A stretch of DNA of 64,000 nt from Erythrobacter neustonensis. GTDB taxonomy: Bacteria; Pseudomonadota; Alphaproteobacteria; Sphingomonadales; Sphingomonadaceae. Below the pieces are notes generated by a model. It was not told where the DNA came from, ran no database searches, and saw only the letters and a program-made list of their open reading frames with translations. Position 1 is the stretch's first letter, and each line of letters begins with the position of its first letter. The translations under genes were made by a program, and so were the position numbers. Positions 36,976-47,184 of the stretch are shown here, in pieces. The stretch lies in NCBI RefSeq assembly GCF_001663175.1, contig NZ_CP016033.1, positions 124,001 to 188,000 on the forward strand, read 5' to 3'.

Positions 36976-36992
36976 CAGATCAGGATCGTCCC

Positions 36993-37739
36993 TTACGCGT
37001 CATCGCTGAACCGGTAGGCCGGAAGCGAGTGGAAAGCGGATCGCAAGGCATTGCCCCAGCCTCTTGAAATCGCTTCGAAATAGGCGTCCCCCGCGCTGAC
37101 ACGGTGGGCGTGTGTGGGGGCAAAGGCATCCTTGGCGATCACCAGCAGATCGAGCGGCAGCCCGACTGACAGGTTAGCTTTCAGCGTCGAGTCGAAACTG
37201 ACCATCGTCAGTTTGACCGCGTCCTCGAAACTCATGTCGCGGTCATATCCGCGCAGCAGGATCGGGCGGCCATACTTGGTTTCGCCAATCTGAAAGAAGG
37301 GGGTGTCGTGGCTCGCTTCGATGAAATTGCCTTCGGGATAGATCATGAACAGACGCGGCTGCATCCCCCTGATCTGGCCGGCGACGATCATCGTCGCGGT
37401 AAAACGCCCCTTGCCGCCTTCGCCGTTGGCGCGCTGCACGTTTTCGATCGTGGCGCGCAGCAGCCGGCCGATTTCGGTCGCGACCTGAAACATCGTCGCC
37501 CCCTTGAGCAACGTGTTGTCACGCTCTCCCGGGGCCTTGGTGCGTTCTTCCAGTTGGCTGATCACCGCCTGCGTGGTCGCGAGGTTGCCCGCCGTCATCA
37601 CCGCGATGATGCGTTCGCCCGGCACGCTCCAGTGCGACAGCTTGCGAAAGGTGGAAATATTGTCGACGCCCGAATTGGTGCGGGTGTCGCTCATCAGGAC
37701 GAGGCCCTTGTCGAGCACCATGCCAACGCAATAGGTCAT
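36993..37739 (-). CDS. Anbu, bacterial proteasome-type peptidase
   Basis: 248 residues of the Anbu (ancestral beta subunit) branch of Ntn hydrolases, related to HslV and proteasome beta subunits. The sequence starts MTYCVGMVLDKGLVLMSDTRT: removal of Met would expose Thr as the catalytic N-terminal nucleophile, with Asp17 and Lys32 (mature numbering) completing the triad. GRFTATMIVAGQIRG, FFQIGETKYGRPIL and LTMVSFDSTLKANLSVGLPLDL are family blocks. GGGGAA precedes ATG 37739. It is last in a cluster with transglutaminase-like, alpha-E and ATP-grasp genes, the known genomic context of Anbu. Substrate and partners are not established. Confidence 0.93.
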   Translation of the reverse strand: MTYCVGMVLDKGLVLMSDTRTNSGVDNISTFRKLSHWSVPGERIIAVMTAGNLATTQAVISQLEERTKAPGERDNTLLKGATMFQVATEIGRLLRATIENVQRANGEGGKGRFTATMIVAGQIRGMQPRLFMIYPEGNFIEASHDTPFFQIGETKYGRPILLRGYDRDMSFEDAVKLTMVSFDSTLKANLSVGLPLDLLVIAKDAFAPTHAHRVSAGDAYFEAISRGWGNALRSAFHSLPAYRFSDDA

Positions 37740-37833
37740 GCCGTAATTCCCCTGTCGCCCCGCGCGCCTTTTCGCGTTGGCCCTAGCGCGTTGTGCGGCG
37801 CAGCGCAAAGCCCGCCCACATCCCGCGCGCGGG

Positions 37834-38727
37834 TTACTGGCTGGTCTGGCCCGGCCCCTGTCTCTGGCCCTGACCTTGCCCCTGCGTCTGCGATTGGCTT
37901 TGCCCCGTCAGCGGTTGGCTTTCGACCGCGACCCCCACGCTCAGCACCTGATCGGTGGCCCCGATGCTGATCCCCGTCACCGGGGCTGCATCGCGGTAAT
38001 CGCTTCCCGTCGCGACGCGGACATAGCGCGGATCGGGCGAGATGCCGTTCGACACATCGAACCCGACCCAGCCCAGCCCGTCGACATGGGCTTCGGCCCA
38101 GGCATGAGTGGCCTCCTGCTCGATCCGGTCGTTCATCATCAGATAGCCCGAGACATAGCGCGCCGGAATCCCGCTCGCCCGCGCCGCGCCGATGAAGACA
38201 TGGGCATGGTCCTGACACACGCCGAAGCCGTGCAGCGCAGCTTCCTCGGCGGTGGTGGAGGCGTTGGTGCGTCCCGTCTGGTAGGCGATCCTGCCCCGCA
38301 CGGTTGCCGACAGCGCGTGGAGAAAGGCCAGCGGTTCGGCCGCCGCGCTGCCGGGCACTTCGCGCAGCAAACCGCGCAGGCGCGGCCCCGGGCGGGTCAG
38401 CGGCGTCTGGCGCAGAAAGCTCCACAAGGGCAGATGGCCCGAATGGCGGCCGATCACCCCGGCATTGTCCTCTGTCTCGACCACGCCTTCGCAGGTCACC
38501 GTCACTTCGCGCGCGCCCGGGGTCAGCGCGACCAGCGTGACATGGTTAAAATGCTGATCGTCATATTCGAGCTGCGCCTCGGCATTGGATAGGTGCATCC
38601 GCCATTCGACGATCCGTTGCCCTTGCGTTTCCTTGGGCGTCAGGCGCAGCCGCTGCAATGCGTGCACCACCGGGGTCGCAAAGGCATAATGCGTGGTGTG
38701 GCGGATCGAGAGTTGCAGCTTGCTCAT
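37834..38727 (-). CDS. Transglutaminase-like cysteine protease-fold protein with Gln-rich tail
   Basis: 297 residues. An N-terminal beta domain (HTTHYAFATPVVHALQRLRLTP) is the bacterial transglutaminase N-terminal region. The core has the full triad: Cys171 in GVCQDHAH, His208 in THAWAEA and Asp224 in GFDVSNG. No signal peptide, so a cytosolic amidase or transferase is likely (inference). After residue 270 comes a tail of Q, G and S with ten Gln in the last 27 residues, unlike the rest. Its start overlaps the alpha-E stop (ATGA). A 12-base palindrome CCCGCGCGCGGG adjoins its stop, and Anbu follows after 94 bases. Confidence 0.9.
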   Translation of the reverse strand: MSKLQLSIRHTTHYAFATPVVHALQRLRLTPKETQGQRIVEWRMHLSNAEAQLEYDDQHFNHVTLVALTPGAREVTVTCEGVVETEDNAGVIGRHSGHLPLWSFLRQTPLTRPGPRLRGLLREVPGSAAAEPLAFLHALSATVRGRIAYQTGRTNASTTAEEAALHGFGVCQDHAHVFIGAARASGIPARYVSGYLMMNDRIEQEATHAWAEAHVDGLGWVGFDVSNGISPDPRYVRVATGSDYRDAAPVTGISIGATDQVLSVGVAVESQPLTGQSQSQTQGQGQGQRQGPGQTSQ

Positions 38728-39668
38728 GCGTGGAACCGGTAATCCTCGGCAATCGCGCGCGCGATGGCGTTGTTGCGGTCGAGGAAATCGACCAGGAATT
38801 CATGCAGGCCATGCTCGAAGATCTGATCGACGGTCAGGCCCGCCATCTGCGCATCGGCATCGCGCATCAATGCCATCGCCTGCCCTTCGCACCCGTGCGT
38901 GCGGGCGAGCGCGCTGAGGCAACCGCGCAGCGCATTGCGGCAAAAGGCCAGGCTGCGCGGGAAGCGGTCGTCGAGCACCACGAACTCGACGATCCCGCGC
39001 GCCTCGATCTGCCCGGCGTTGAGCCAGCTATAGACCCGCGCGCCCGCCACCGATCGCAGCACCTGCTCCCATTGCCCGGTGTCGAGGCTCGACCCGACAT
39101 AGGAGAGCGAGGGCAGCAGGATGAAATATTTCATGTCGACGATGCGCGCGGTGCTGTCCGCCCGCTCGATGAAGGTGCCGACGCGGGCAAAGTGGAAGCC
39201 TTCATCGCGCAAAATCGATCCATCGAACGCGCCGTGAACCTGCGTGCCCGCGCGGCGGATCGCGGCGAGCACATCGCCCACCATCACTTGCGTGATCGGC
39301 CGCGTCAGCAACCGGTCGAGCTTCATCCAGTTCTCGTTGACCGCTTCCCATACATCCGACGAGATGTTGATCCGCGCCTCGCGCGCATTGCTGCGCACCG
39401 CGGCGAACATGTGCCGGACATTGTGCGGATTGGCGGGCCCGCGCAGCACGAAGTTCCAGACCGAGACGCCGTCATACCCGTTGTGCAGCGCCTCGTAGGA
39501 GGTCTGCAATCCCAGCGTCGCGATCACCGAACGCCATTCGGCCTCGGCGGTGACGACATCGCGGGTCAACGCCATGCGCAGCGCCGCTTCGAGCAGGCGC
39601 GCGGTGTTCTCGGCCCGCTCGAGATAGCGGAACATCCAGAACAACCCGTTGGCGGTGCGGCCTAGCAT
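38724..39668 (-). CDS. Alpha-E domain protein (DUF403)
   Basis: 314 residues, almost all helical, starting MLGRTANGLFWMFRYLERAENTARLL, the alpha-E signature, with conserved RGPANPHNVRHMFAAVRSNAREARINIS and FVVLDDRFPRSLAFC. Alpha-E proteins always travel with the circularly permuted ATP-grasp and transglutaminase-like genes and are predicted to take part in a peptide- or amide-bond-forming system; no activity is proven. Seven bases separate it from the ATP-grasp stop and it overlaps the transglutaminase-like gene, so these are one transcript. Confidence 0.92.
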   Translation of the reverse strand: MLGRTANGLFWMFRYLERAENTARLLEAALRMALTRDVVTAEAEWRSVIATLGLQTSYEALHNGYDGVSVWNFVLRGPANPHNVRHMFAAVRSNAREARINISSDVWEAVNENWMKLDRLLTRPITQVMVGDVLAAIRRAGTQVHGAFDGSILRDEGFHFARVGTFIERADSTARIVDMKYFILLPSLSYVGSSLDTGQWEQVLRSVAGARVYSWLNAGQIEARGIVEFVVLDDRFPRSLAFCRNALRGCLSALARTHGCEGQAMALMRDADAQMAGLTVDQIFEHGLHEFLVDFLDRNNAIARAIAEDYRFHA

Positions 39669-39675
39669 GACGGCA

Positions 39676-41106
39676 TCAGTCCTTCAGCACCCAGGTATCC
39701 TTGGTGCCCCCGCCCTGCGAGGAATTGACCACCAGCGATCCCTGTTTGAGCGCCACCCGCGTCAGCCCGCCCGGCGTGATGTCGATCCCTTCGGGGCTGA
39801 CCAGCACGAAGGGGCGCAGATCGACATGGCGCGGGGCCAGCCCCTTGGAAGTGTAGATCGGGCAGGTCGACAGCGCGAGCGTGGGCTGCGCGATGTAATT
39901 GTCGGGCCGCGCCTTCAGCTTGACGCGGAAATCGGCAATTTCCTTTGCAGACGAGGTGGGCCCGATCAGCATCCCGTATCCGCCCGACCCGTGAACCTCC
40001 TTGACCACCAGTTCGGCGAGGTTGTCGAGCACATAGGCAAGGCTGTCCTTGTCGGCGCAGCGCCACGTCTGGACGTTGGGCAGCAGTGCCTTTTCGCCGG
40101 TGTAGAATTCGACGATCTCGGGCATGAAGCTGTAGATCGCCTTGTCATCGGCAACGCCGGTGCCCGGCGCATTGGCGATCGTGATCCCACCCGAGCGGTA
40201 GACATCCATCAGCCCGGGCACCCCCAGCACCGAAGCCGGATTGAAGCTGAGCGGATCGAGGAAATCGTCATCGACGCGGCGATACAGCACGTCGATCGGC
40301 TTGTAGCCGCGCGTCGTGCGCATCTGCACCCGGCCATCGACCACGCGCAGATCGCTGCCTTCGACCAGTTCGGCGCCCATCTGATCGGCAAGGAAGGCAT
40401 GTTCGAAATAGGCCGAATTGTAGATTCCCGGGGTCAGCACGGCGACCGTGGGCTTGCCGCCCGCATAGGCCGGCGGCACACAGGCCGCGAGGCTGCGCGC
40501 GAGGCGTCGCGGGTAGTTGGAAACACTTTCGACCCCGATCCGGCTGAACAATTCGGGGAACATCCCCATCATCGTCTCGCGGTTTTCCAGCATGTAGGAC
40601 ACGCCAGACGGCGTGCGCGCGTTGTCTTCCAAGACGAAGAATTCGTCCGGCCCCGTGCGCACCAGGTCGATGCCGACGATATGGGTGTATATCCCGCCCG
40701 GCGGGGTAAAGCCCACCATGTTGTCCAGCCACGCCTCGTTCCCGCGCAGCAACCGTTCGGGCAGCCGTCCTGCGCGCACGATTTCCTGCCGGTGATAGAG
40801 GTCGTAGAGGAAGGAATTGAGCGCGCGCACGCGCTGTTCGATCCCCTTCGACAGCTTGCGCCACTCGCCCGCGGTGATGATCCGCGGCACCATGTCGAAC
40901 GGGATCAAGCGTTCTTCGGCGGCATCCTCGCCATAGACGTTGAAGGTAATCCCGGTGCGGCGGAAGGTATCGTCCGCCTCGCGGTTCTTGCGGCGCAGGA
41001 ATTCGGGCGGCTGTTCGTCATGCCAACGGCAATATTCGATATAGGCGGGGCGCGTGTTGCCCTCACCATCGAACATCTCGTCAAACTTCCCGCCCTGCGC
41101 CTGCAT
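39676..41106 (-). CDS. Circularly permuted ATP-grasp type 2 protein
   Basis: 476 residues of the DUF404/DUF407 family, a predicted carboxylate-amine ligase with the ATP-grasp fold permuted. Blocks: RRTGITFNVYGEDAAEERLIPFD, GIYTHIVGIDLVRTGPDEFFVLEDNARTPSGVSYMLENR, YRRVDDDFLDPLSF, ANAPGTGVADDKAIYSFMPEI, LVVKEVHGSGGYGMLIGP and HVDLRPFVLV, ending NSSQGGGTKDTWVLKD. ATG 41106 is preferred over 41199; the ribosome-binding site is weak. First gene of the four-gene Anbu cluster. Glutathionylspermidine-synthase-like relatives suggest ligation of a peptide or amine, but the substrate is unknown. Confidence 0.93.
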   Translation of the reverse strand: MQAQGGKFDEMFDGEGNTRPAYIEYCRWHDEQPPEFLRRKNREADDTFRRTGITFNVYGEDAAEERLIPFDMVPRIITAGEWRKLSKGIEQRVRALNSFLYDLYHRQEIVRAGRLPERLLRGNEAWLDNMVGFTPPGGIYTHIVGIDLVRTGPDEFFVLEDNARTPSGVSYMLENRETMMGMFPELFSRIGVESVSNYPRRLARSLAACVPPAYAGGKPTVAVLTPGIYNSAYFEHAFLADQMGAELVEGSDLRVVDGRVQMRTTRGYKPIDVLYRRVDDDFLDPLSFNPASVLGVPGLMDVYRSGGITIANAPGTGVADDKAIYSFMPEIVEFYTGEKALLPNVQTWRCADKDSLAYVLDNLAELVVKEVHGSGGYGMLIGPTSSAKEIADFRVKLKARPDNYIAQPTLALSTCPIYTSKGLAPRHVDLRPFVLVSPEGIDITPGGLTRVALKQGSLVVNSSQGGGTKDTWVLKD

Positions 41107-41250
41107 TCGCCCCCGCTTTATGGATCGCCTCCGCCACCTTAGCCGGGGTTTCGCAAAAGGAAAGCGACCCGGCCCGGCGGCGTGATAGAGGACGGGCAAT
41201 CACCGCGCCGGGGCATTTGTTCCGCGCGGGTGGACGGCGCGGCGAAAAGA

Positions 41251-42081
41251 TCAGCCGCGCGTCGTTTCGAGTTCGGCGAGCAGCGTGGTGACGACCTGCG
41301 GATCGTAGGTGAACCCCATGTGCGTGCAGCGCAGCGCCACCGCGCGGTCGCGCTCGCCCGGCCGGCCCGCAGCACAGCGCGGCGCGATCACGCCGTCGTT
41401 CGCGCTCCACAGCGCGACTGTCTCGACCGGGGGCTTCACGCGCAGTTCGGCAGCAACCGGGGGCGCATCGACCGAATGGCCGGTGATGAACTGGTAGGCC
41501 CGCCACACATTGTTGGCGCGCGGGGAACCGCTGAAGGGCGAACCCATGCTGACGACCTTGGCGACCGCGTGGGGCTGACGCTTGGCGATCTCGCGCGCAT
41601 ACAGCCCGCCGAGGCTCCAGCCGACCAGCACGACCTTGCGCCCGTGGCGCGCGTGCAGTTGCAAGAGCCGTTCCTCGACCGCATCGAAATTCTGCTGCGT
41701 CGGCCCCCAGTTGAAGCCAAGACCCCAGCGTTTGGCGGTGTGCCCGGCGGCTTCCATCTGGCGCGCCAGATAGCGCATCCGCATCGGGTGCGCGCCGAAA
41801 CCGGGCAGCAACATCACGACTTGCGGGTTGGCGGTGGGCGCGATCGCCAGCTTGCGGCGCGGGCGGCGGACGGGTTCGAGCAGCACCTGCGCTTCGCCCA
41901 GAAAGCGGATGAAGCGCGGTTTTCCGCTTTCGTATTCCTGCGGGCACGCCTCGCGCGCCAGCGCCACGCGCCGCGCGATCTGGGTCGCGGCATAGGCTTG
42001 CTGCGCGCGCTGTCCGGCATTGCTCGCCGCCGCCATCAGCGGCGGGGGCAAGCGGGCAAGACCGGGATTGAGGCGCGGCAT
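41251..42081 (-). CDS. Alpha/beta hydrolase, lipase-like
   Basis: About 276 residues. The hydrolase core has an oxyanion turn MLLPGFGAHPMRMR, nucleophile elbow VLVGWSLGGLYARE (Ser), an acid candidate in WSANDGVIAP and the His in CTHMGFTYDP. No signal peptide is evident; the first 60 residues are helical with many Ala, Gln and Arg. ATG 42081 follows GCGGGG; 42087 is also possible. It lies 144 bases upstream of the ATP-grasp gene on the same strand, so it could be co-transcribed with the Anbu cluster (inference), or be independent. Substrate unknown. Confidence 0.85.
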   Translation of the reverse strand: MPRLNPGLARLPPPLMAAASNAGQRAQQAYAATQIARRVALAREACPQEYESGKPRFIRFLGEAQVLLEPVRRPRRKLAIAPTANPQVVMLLPGFGAHPMRMRYLARQMEAAGHTAKRWGLGFNWGPTQQNFDAVEERLLQLHARHGRKVVLVGWSLGGLYAREIAKRQPHAVAKVVSMGSPFSGSPRANNVWRAYQFITGHSVDAPPVAAELRVKPPVETVALWSANDGVIAPRCAAGRPGERDRAVALRCTHMGFTYDPQVVTTLLAELETTRG

Positions 42082-42203
42082 AACCATACCCCGCTTCAAG
42101 CCACAACCCGCATGAATGTTCCATGAAATGTCACACGCGCAACATTTCTGACGCAAATGCCGCTATGTCACATTGCGGTCATTGCGCGGTCACATCACGC
42201 AGG

Positions 42204-42737
42204 TCATCCCGCCGGGCATTCCCCGATGCGTTCGTGCTTCGCGGTGAAGTTCATCGTCCCCTCGCCCACCCCGTCGAACGCGATCGCGGTGCTCGCCTCG
42301 ATATCGGCCGTGGTGGAGGTGAGCGCGCCTGTCATCGCCATGCTGGTGGTGCGCCCTTGTGCATCGCACACCAGCACCGCATCGAGATTGCCCCCCGCCA
42401 GCGCAAAGCGGTCGAACCGGCATTCGCCGTCCTGTCCGGTCTTGAGCAGATCCTCGAACCCCTTGTCGACTTCGGCCTGGGTCAGACAGCTTTCGACCGT
42501 GCGCGCGAGCCCCGCGCCGTGGCCCTTCATTTCGGGCGGAAGGCCCGGAATGTCGAGCCCGGTCATCGTGATGGTGGTCTTGTAAAGCCCCGCCTGCGGC
42601 TTCAGCCCGGCGGCGGCAACTTTGTCTGCCGCATCCTTGACCGCGACCGGATCGCCCGCCGCGGCCTCGTCCTTTTCGGCTGAACAGGCGGCAAGCAGCA
42701 CGGCTGCGGTCAGCGCGGGAATCCAAACGGGTTTCAT
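42204..42737 (-). CDS. DUF3617 lipoprotein
   Basis: 177 residues with a lipobox (LLAACS) and the DUF3617 pattern: LKPQAGLYKTTITMTGLDIPGLPPEM, SCLTQAEVDKGFEDLL, ECRFDRFALAGGNLDAVLVC and a late C (GECPAG). Four paired cysteines suggest a disulfide-stabilised periplasmic lipoprotein. Family function is unknown; it is common in sphingomonads and relatives. AGGAG precedes ATG 42737. It diverges from uvrB and is on the same strand as the hydrolase, 122 bases upstream of it. Confidence 0.85.
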   Translation of the reverse strand: MKPVWIPALTAAVLLAACSAEKDEAAAGDPVAVKDAADKVAAAGLKPQAGLYKTTITMTGLDIPGLPPEMKGHGAGLARTVESCLTQAEVDKGFEDLLKTGQDGECRFDRFALAGGNLDAVLVCDAQGRTTSMAMTGALTSTTADIEASTAIAFDGVGEGTMNFTAKHERIGECPAG

Positions 42738-42861
42738 GGGCGGGTATCTCCTGATGGCGTTTGCCCCATAACGCCCCCCGCGCCGAAACGTGCCTGCCAA
42801 ATGCGGCCCTTGCGCGCCGCGACACCTTGCACGTTCCGCTTTGTTCCCCATACTTGTTGGC

Positions 42862-45057
<2,196 letters not shown>

Positions 45058-45103
45058 AGCCGCCCCTTGAACGGCTGGCGCAAGCCTGCCACTCCCCCCA
45101 TCC

Positions 45104-46609
45104 ATGAACGCCCGATTCCTTGGAGCGCTGGCTGCGGCCAGCACCCTCGCCCTTGCCGCCCCCATTGCCGCGCAGGATGCGCAAAAATCGGAGGCCGCTG
45201 CCAAGCCCGCGCCCGAACCACAGGTGCGCAGCCGCGATCTGGCGGGCACTTTCGGCGGGCAGCGCGTGGCCTACAAGGCGACCATCGGCGACACGATCCT
45301 GTCGGATGATGCGGGCAAGGCCGAAGCGGTGATCGTCACTACCTCTTACGTGAAGAGCCCCGCCGATGCCTCGCGCCCGGTCTTCTTCATCTATAATGGC
45401 GGGCCGGGTTCGGGTTCGGTCTGGCTTCAGATGGGGGCTTTCGGGCCGAAGCGCGTGGCGATCCCCGGCGATGCGAAGGATGACGGCGCCCCGCCCTATC
45501 CGCTGCTCGACAACCCCGACAGCCTGCTCGATGTCGCCGACCTCGTCTTCATCGACCCGCCGGGCACGGGGTTCAGCCACCTGACCCCCGGCACCGATCC
45601 CAAGAAATATTACGGCCTGAGGCAGGATGCGCGCGCGGTCGCGCAGGTGATCCGCCGCTGGATCAACGACAACGGACGCTGGAACAGCCCGAAATTTCTC
45701 GGCGGGGAAAGCTACGGCACCACCCGCACCGCGATGGTCGCCGACGAACTCGAAGGCTCGACCTTCAACGACGTGGGGTTGAACGGGTTGATCCTGATTT
45801 CGACGATCCTCGATTTCGGGGTCGAGGATACGACGCCGGGCAATGAAATGGCCTATGTCGTCACGCTCCCCAACATGGCGGCGGCGGCGTTCTACCACGG
45901 CAAGGTTCAGGGCGCTTCGGTCGAAGCGGTCGCCGAGGAGGCGCGCCGCTTTGCGATCGGGCCGTTTGCGACCGCGCTGCTCAAGGGGCAGGATCTGCCC
46001 GCCGACGAGCGCGCCAGCGTGCGGCGCGAACTTGCGCGGCTGACGGGCCTGTCCGAAACCTATCTCGATGCGGCGAACCTGCGTGTCACCGATCAGCGGT
46101 TCTACAAGGAACTGCTGCGCGACCGCGGGCAGACGATCGGGCGGCTCGACGCGCGCTACACCGGCACGGATTACGACAATGCCGGGGAAACCCCCGACAA
46201 CGACCCCAGCTTCTACGGCATCGACGCCGGCTACACCGCGGCGGTCAACAGCTGGTCGCGCGAGACGCTGGGTTACCGCACCGACCGCGAATATCAGGCG
46301 ATCGGGCGCGAGCCGGGGCGGTATTGGGACTGGAGCCTCCAGCAGCCCGACCGCGCCGCCTATCTCAACGTCGCGCCGCTGATCGGGCAGGCGATGCGCC
46401 AGAACAGCGGGCTCCGCCTGTTCAACGCGCAAGGCTATTACGATTTCGCCACGCCCTTCTTCGGCGCGGAATATTCGCTCAAACGCTATGGTATCCCGCA
46501 GGACCGGATCACGTGGAAATATTATGGCGCGGGCCACATGATGTATGTGCGCGGCGAAGACCGGGCCAAGCTTTCGGCCGATATCCGCGAATTCATACGG
46601 GCGCGATGA
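45104..46609 (+). CDS. S10 family serine carboxypeptidase, secreted
   Basis: 501 residues: signal peptide ending AAPIAAQ, then the S10 fold with FFIYNGGPGSGSVWLQMGAFGP (oxyanion region), catalytic Ser in LGGESYGTTR, the Asp in GYYDFATPFFGAE and His in GAGHMMYV. Bacterial S10 enzymes act in the periplasm or outside, trimming C-terminal residues from peptides. A Pro/Ala/Lys linker follows the signal peptide. It is followed with overlap (ATGA) by a small lipoprotein gene, so they are co-translated. uvrB ends 46 bases upstream. Confidence 0.92.
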   Translation: MNARFLGALAAASTLALAAPIAAQDAQKSEAAAKPAPEPQVRSRDLAGTFGGQRVAYKATIGDTILSDDAGKAEAVIVTTSYVKSPADASRPVFFIYNGGPGSGSVWLQMGAFGPKRVAIPGDAKDDGAPPYPLLDNPDSLLDVADLVFIDPPGTGFSHLTPGTDPKKYYGLRQDARAVAQVIRRWINDNGRWNSPKFLGGESYGTTRTAMVADELEGSTFNDVGLNGLILISTILDFGVEDTTPGNEMAYVVTLPNMAAAAFYHGKVQGASVEAVAEEARRFAIGPFATALLKGQDLPADERASVRRELARLTGLSETYLDAANLRVTDQRFYKELLRDRGQTIGRLDARYTGTDYDNAGETPDNDPSFYGIDAGYTAAVNSWSRETLGYRTDREYQAIGREPGRYWDWSLQQPDRAAYLNVAPLIGQAMRQNSGLRLFNAQGYYDFATPFFGAEYSLKRYGIPQDRITWKYYGAGHMMYVRGEDRAKLSADIREFIRAR

Positions 46610-47184
46610 AGCGGTTTTTCCCACTCGCTGCGCTGGCCCTCGTCGCCGCGTGCAAGCCGCCGCCCACTGACAGCGCGGTGGCGCGCGTGTCGCTGCTCGC
46701 GCCTGCGAGCGGGCCGTCGGTGCCGATCGCCTCGCCCGATGTCACCGGCGCGGCCTGGGCCGGCACCGATACCCCGCTGCGGCTGGTTTACGGCATCCCG
46801 GGTCAGCCGGTGCTGCTGGCGCTGCAATGCCTGAAGCCGCAAACGCCCGAAGCGCGGCTGCGGATCACCCGTCATGCGCCTGCCGACGAGGGCGCATCCG
46901 CCCTCCTCGCGCTGATCGGCAATGGCTGGATCGGGCGCTGGCCGGTCGATGCGGTCGAGGTTGGCACGCGCCGCGTCTGGCAGGGCGATGTGTCGCCGAT
47001 GATGCGCGAATGGGGCGCATTGAAGCCCGAGCGCGAGGCGACAGTCACCGTGCCGGGCGCAGGCCTGCTCAAACTCAACCCCAGCCCGCTGCCGATGGCG
47101 CTGATCGAGGAATGCCGCAAGCAGCCCGAAACCGCGCTGCTTCCCGAAGGCAGCGATCCGGCCGCTGCGCTACCTTCCGGCTGA
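46606..47184 (+). CDS. Small lipoprotein of unknown function
   Basis: 192 residues with a lipoprotein signal (ALALVAACK). No family recognised. The mature part has beta-like segments (PLRLVYGIPGQPVLLALQC, VDAVEVGTRRVWQG, VTVPGAGLLKLNPSPLP) and a late Cys. It starts inside the stop codon of the S10 peptidase, so the two envelope proteins are coupled. Its last 15 bases overlap the end of the convergent dsbD-like gene. Confidence 0.7.
   Translation: MKRFFPLAALALVAACKPPPTDSAVARVSLLAPASGPSVPIASPDVTGAAWAGTDTPLRLVYGIPGQPVLLALQCLKPQTPEARLRITRHAPADEGASALLALIGNGWIGRWPVDAVEVGTRRVWQGDVSPMMREWGALKPEREATVTVPGAGLLKLNPSPLPMALIEECRKQPETALLPEGSDPAAALPSG

Noticed and set aside
41107..41250. Possible general-stress (EcfG-type) promoter GGAAC before the ATP-grasp gene
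   Set aside because: GGAAC is present, but no CGTT at the required spacing of 16-17 bases.
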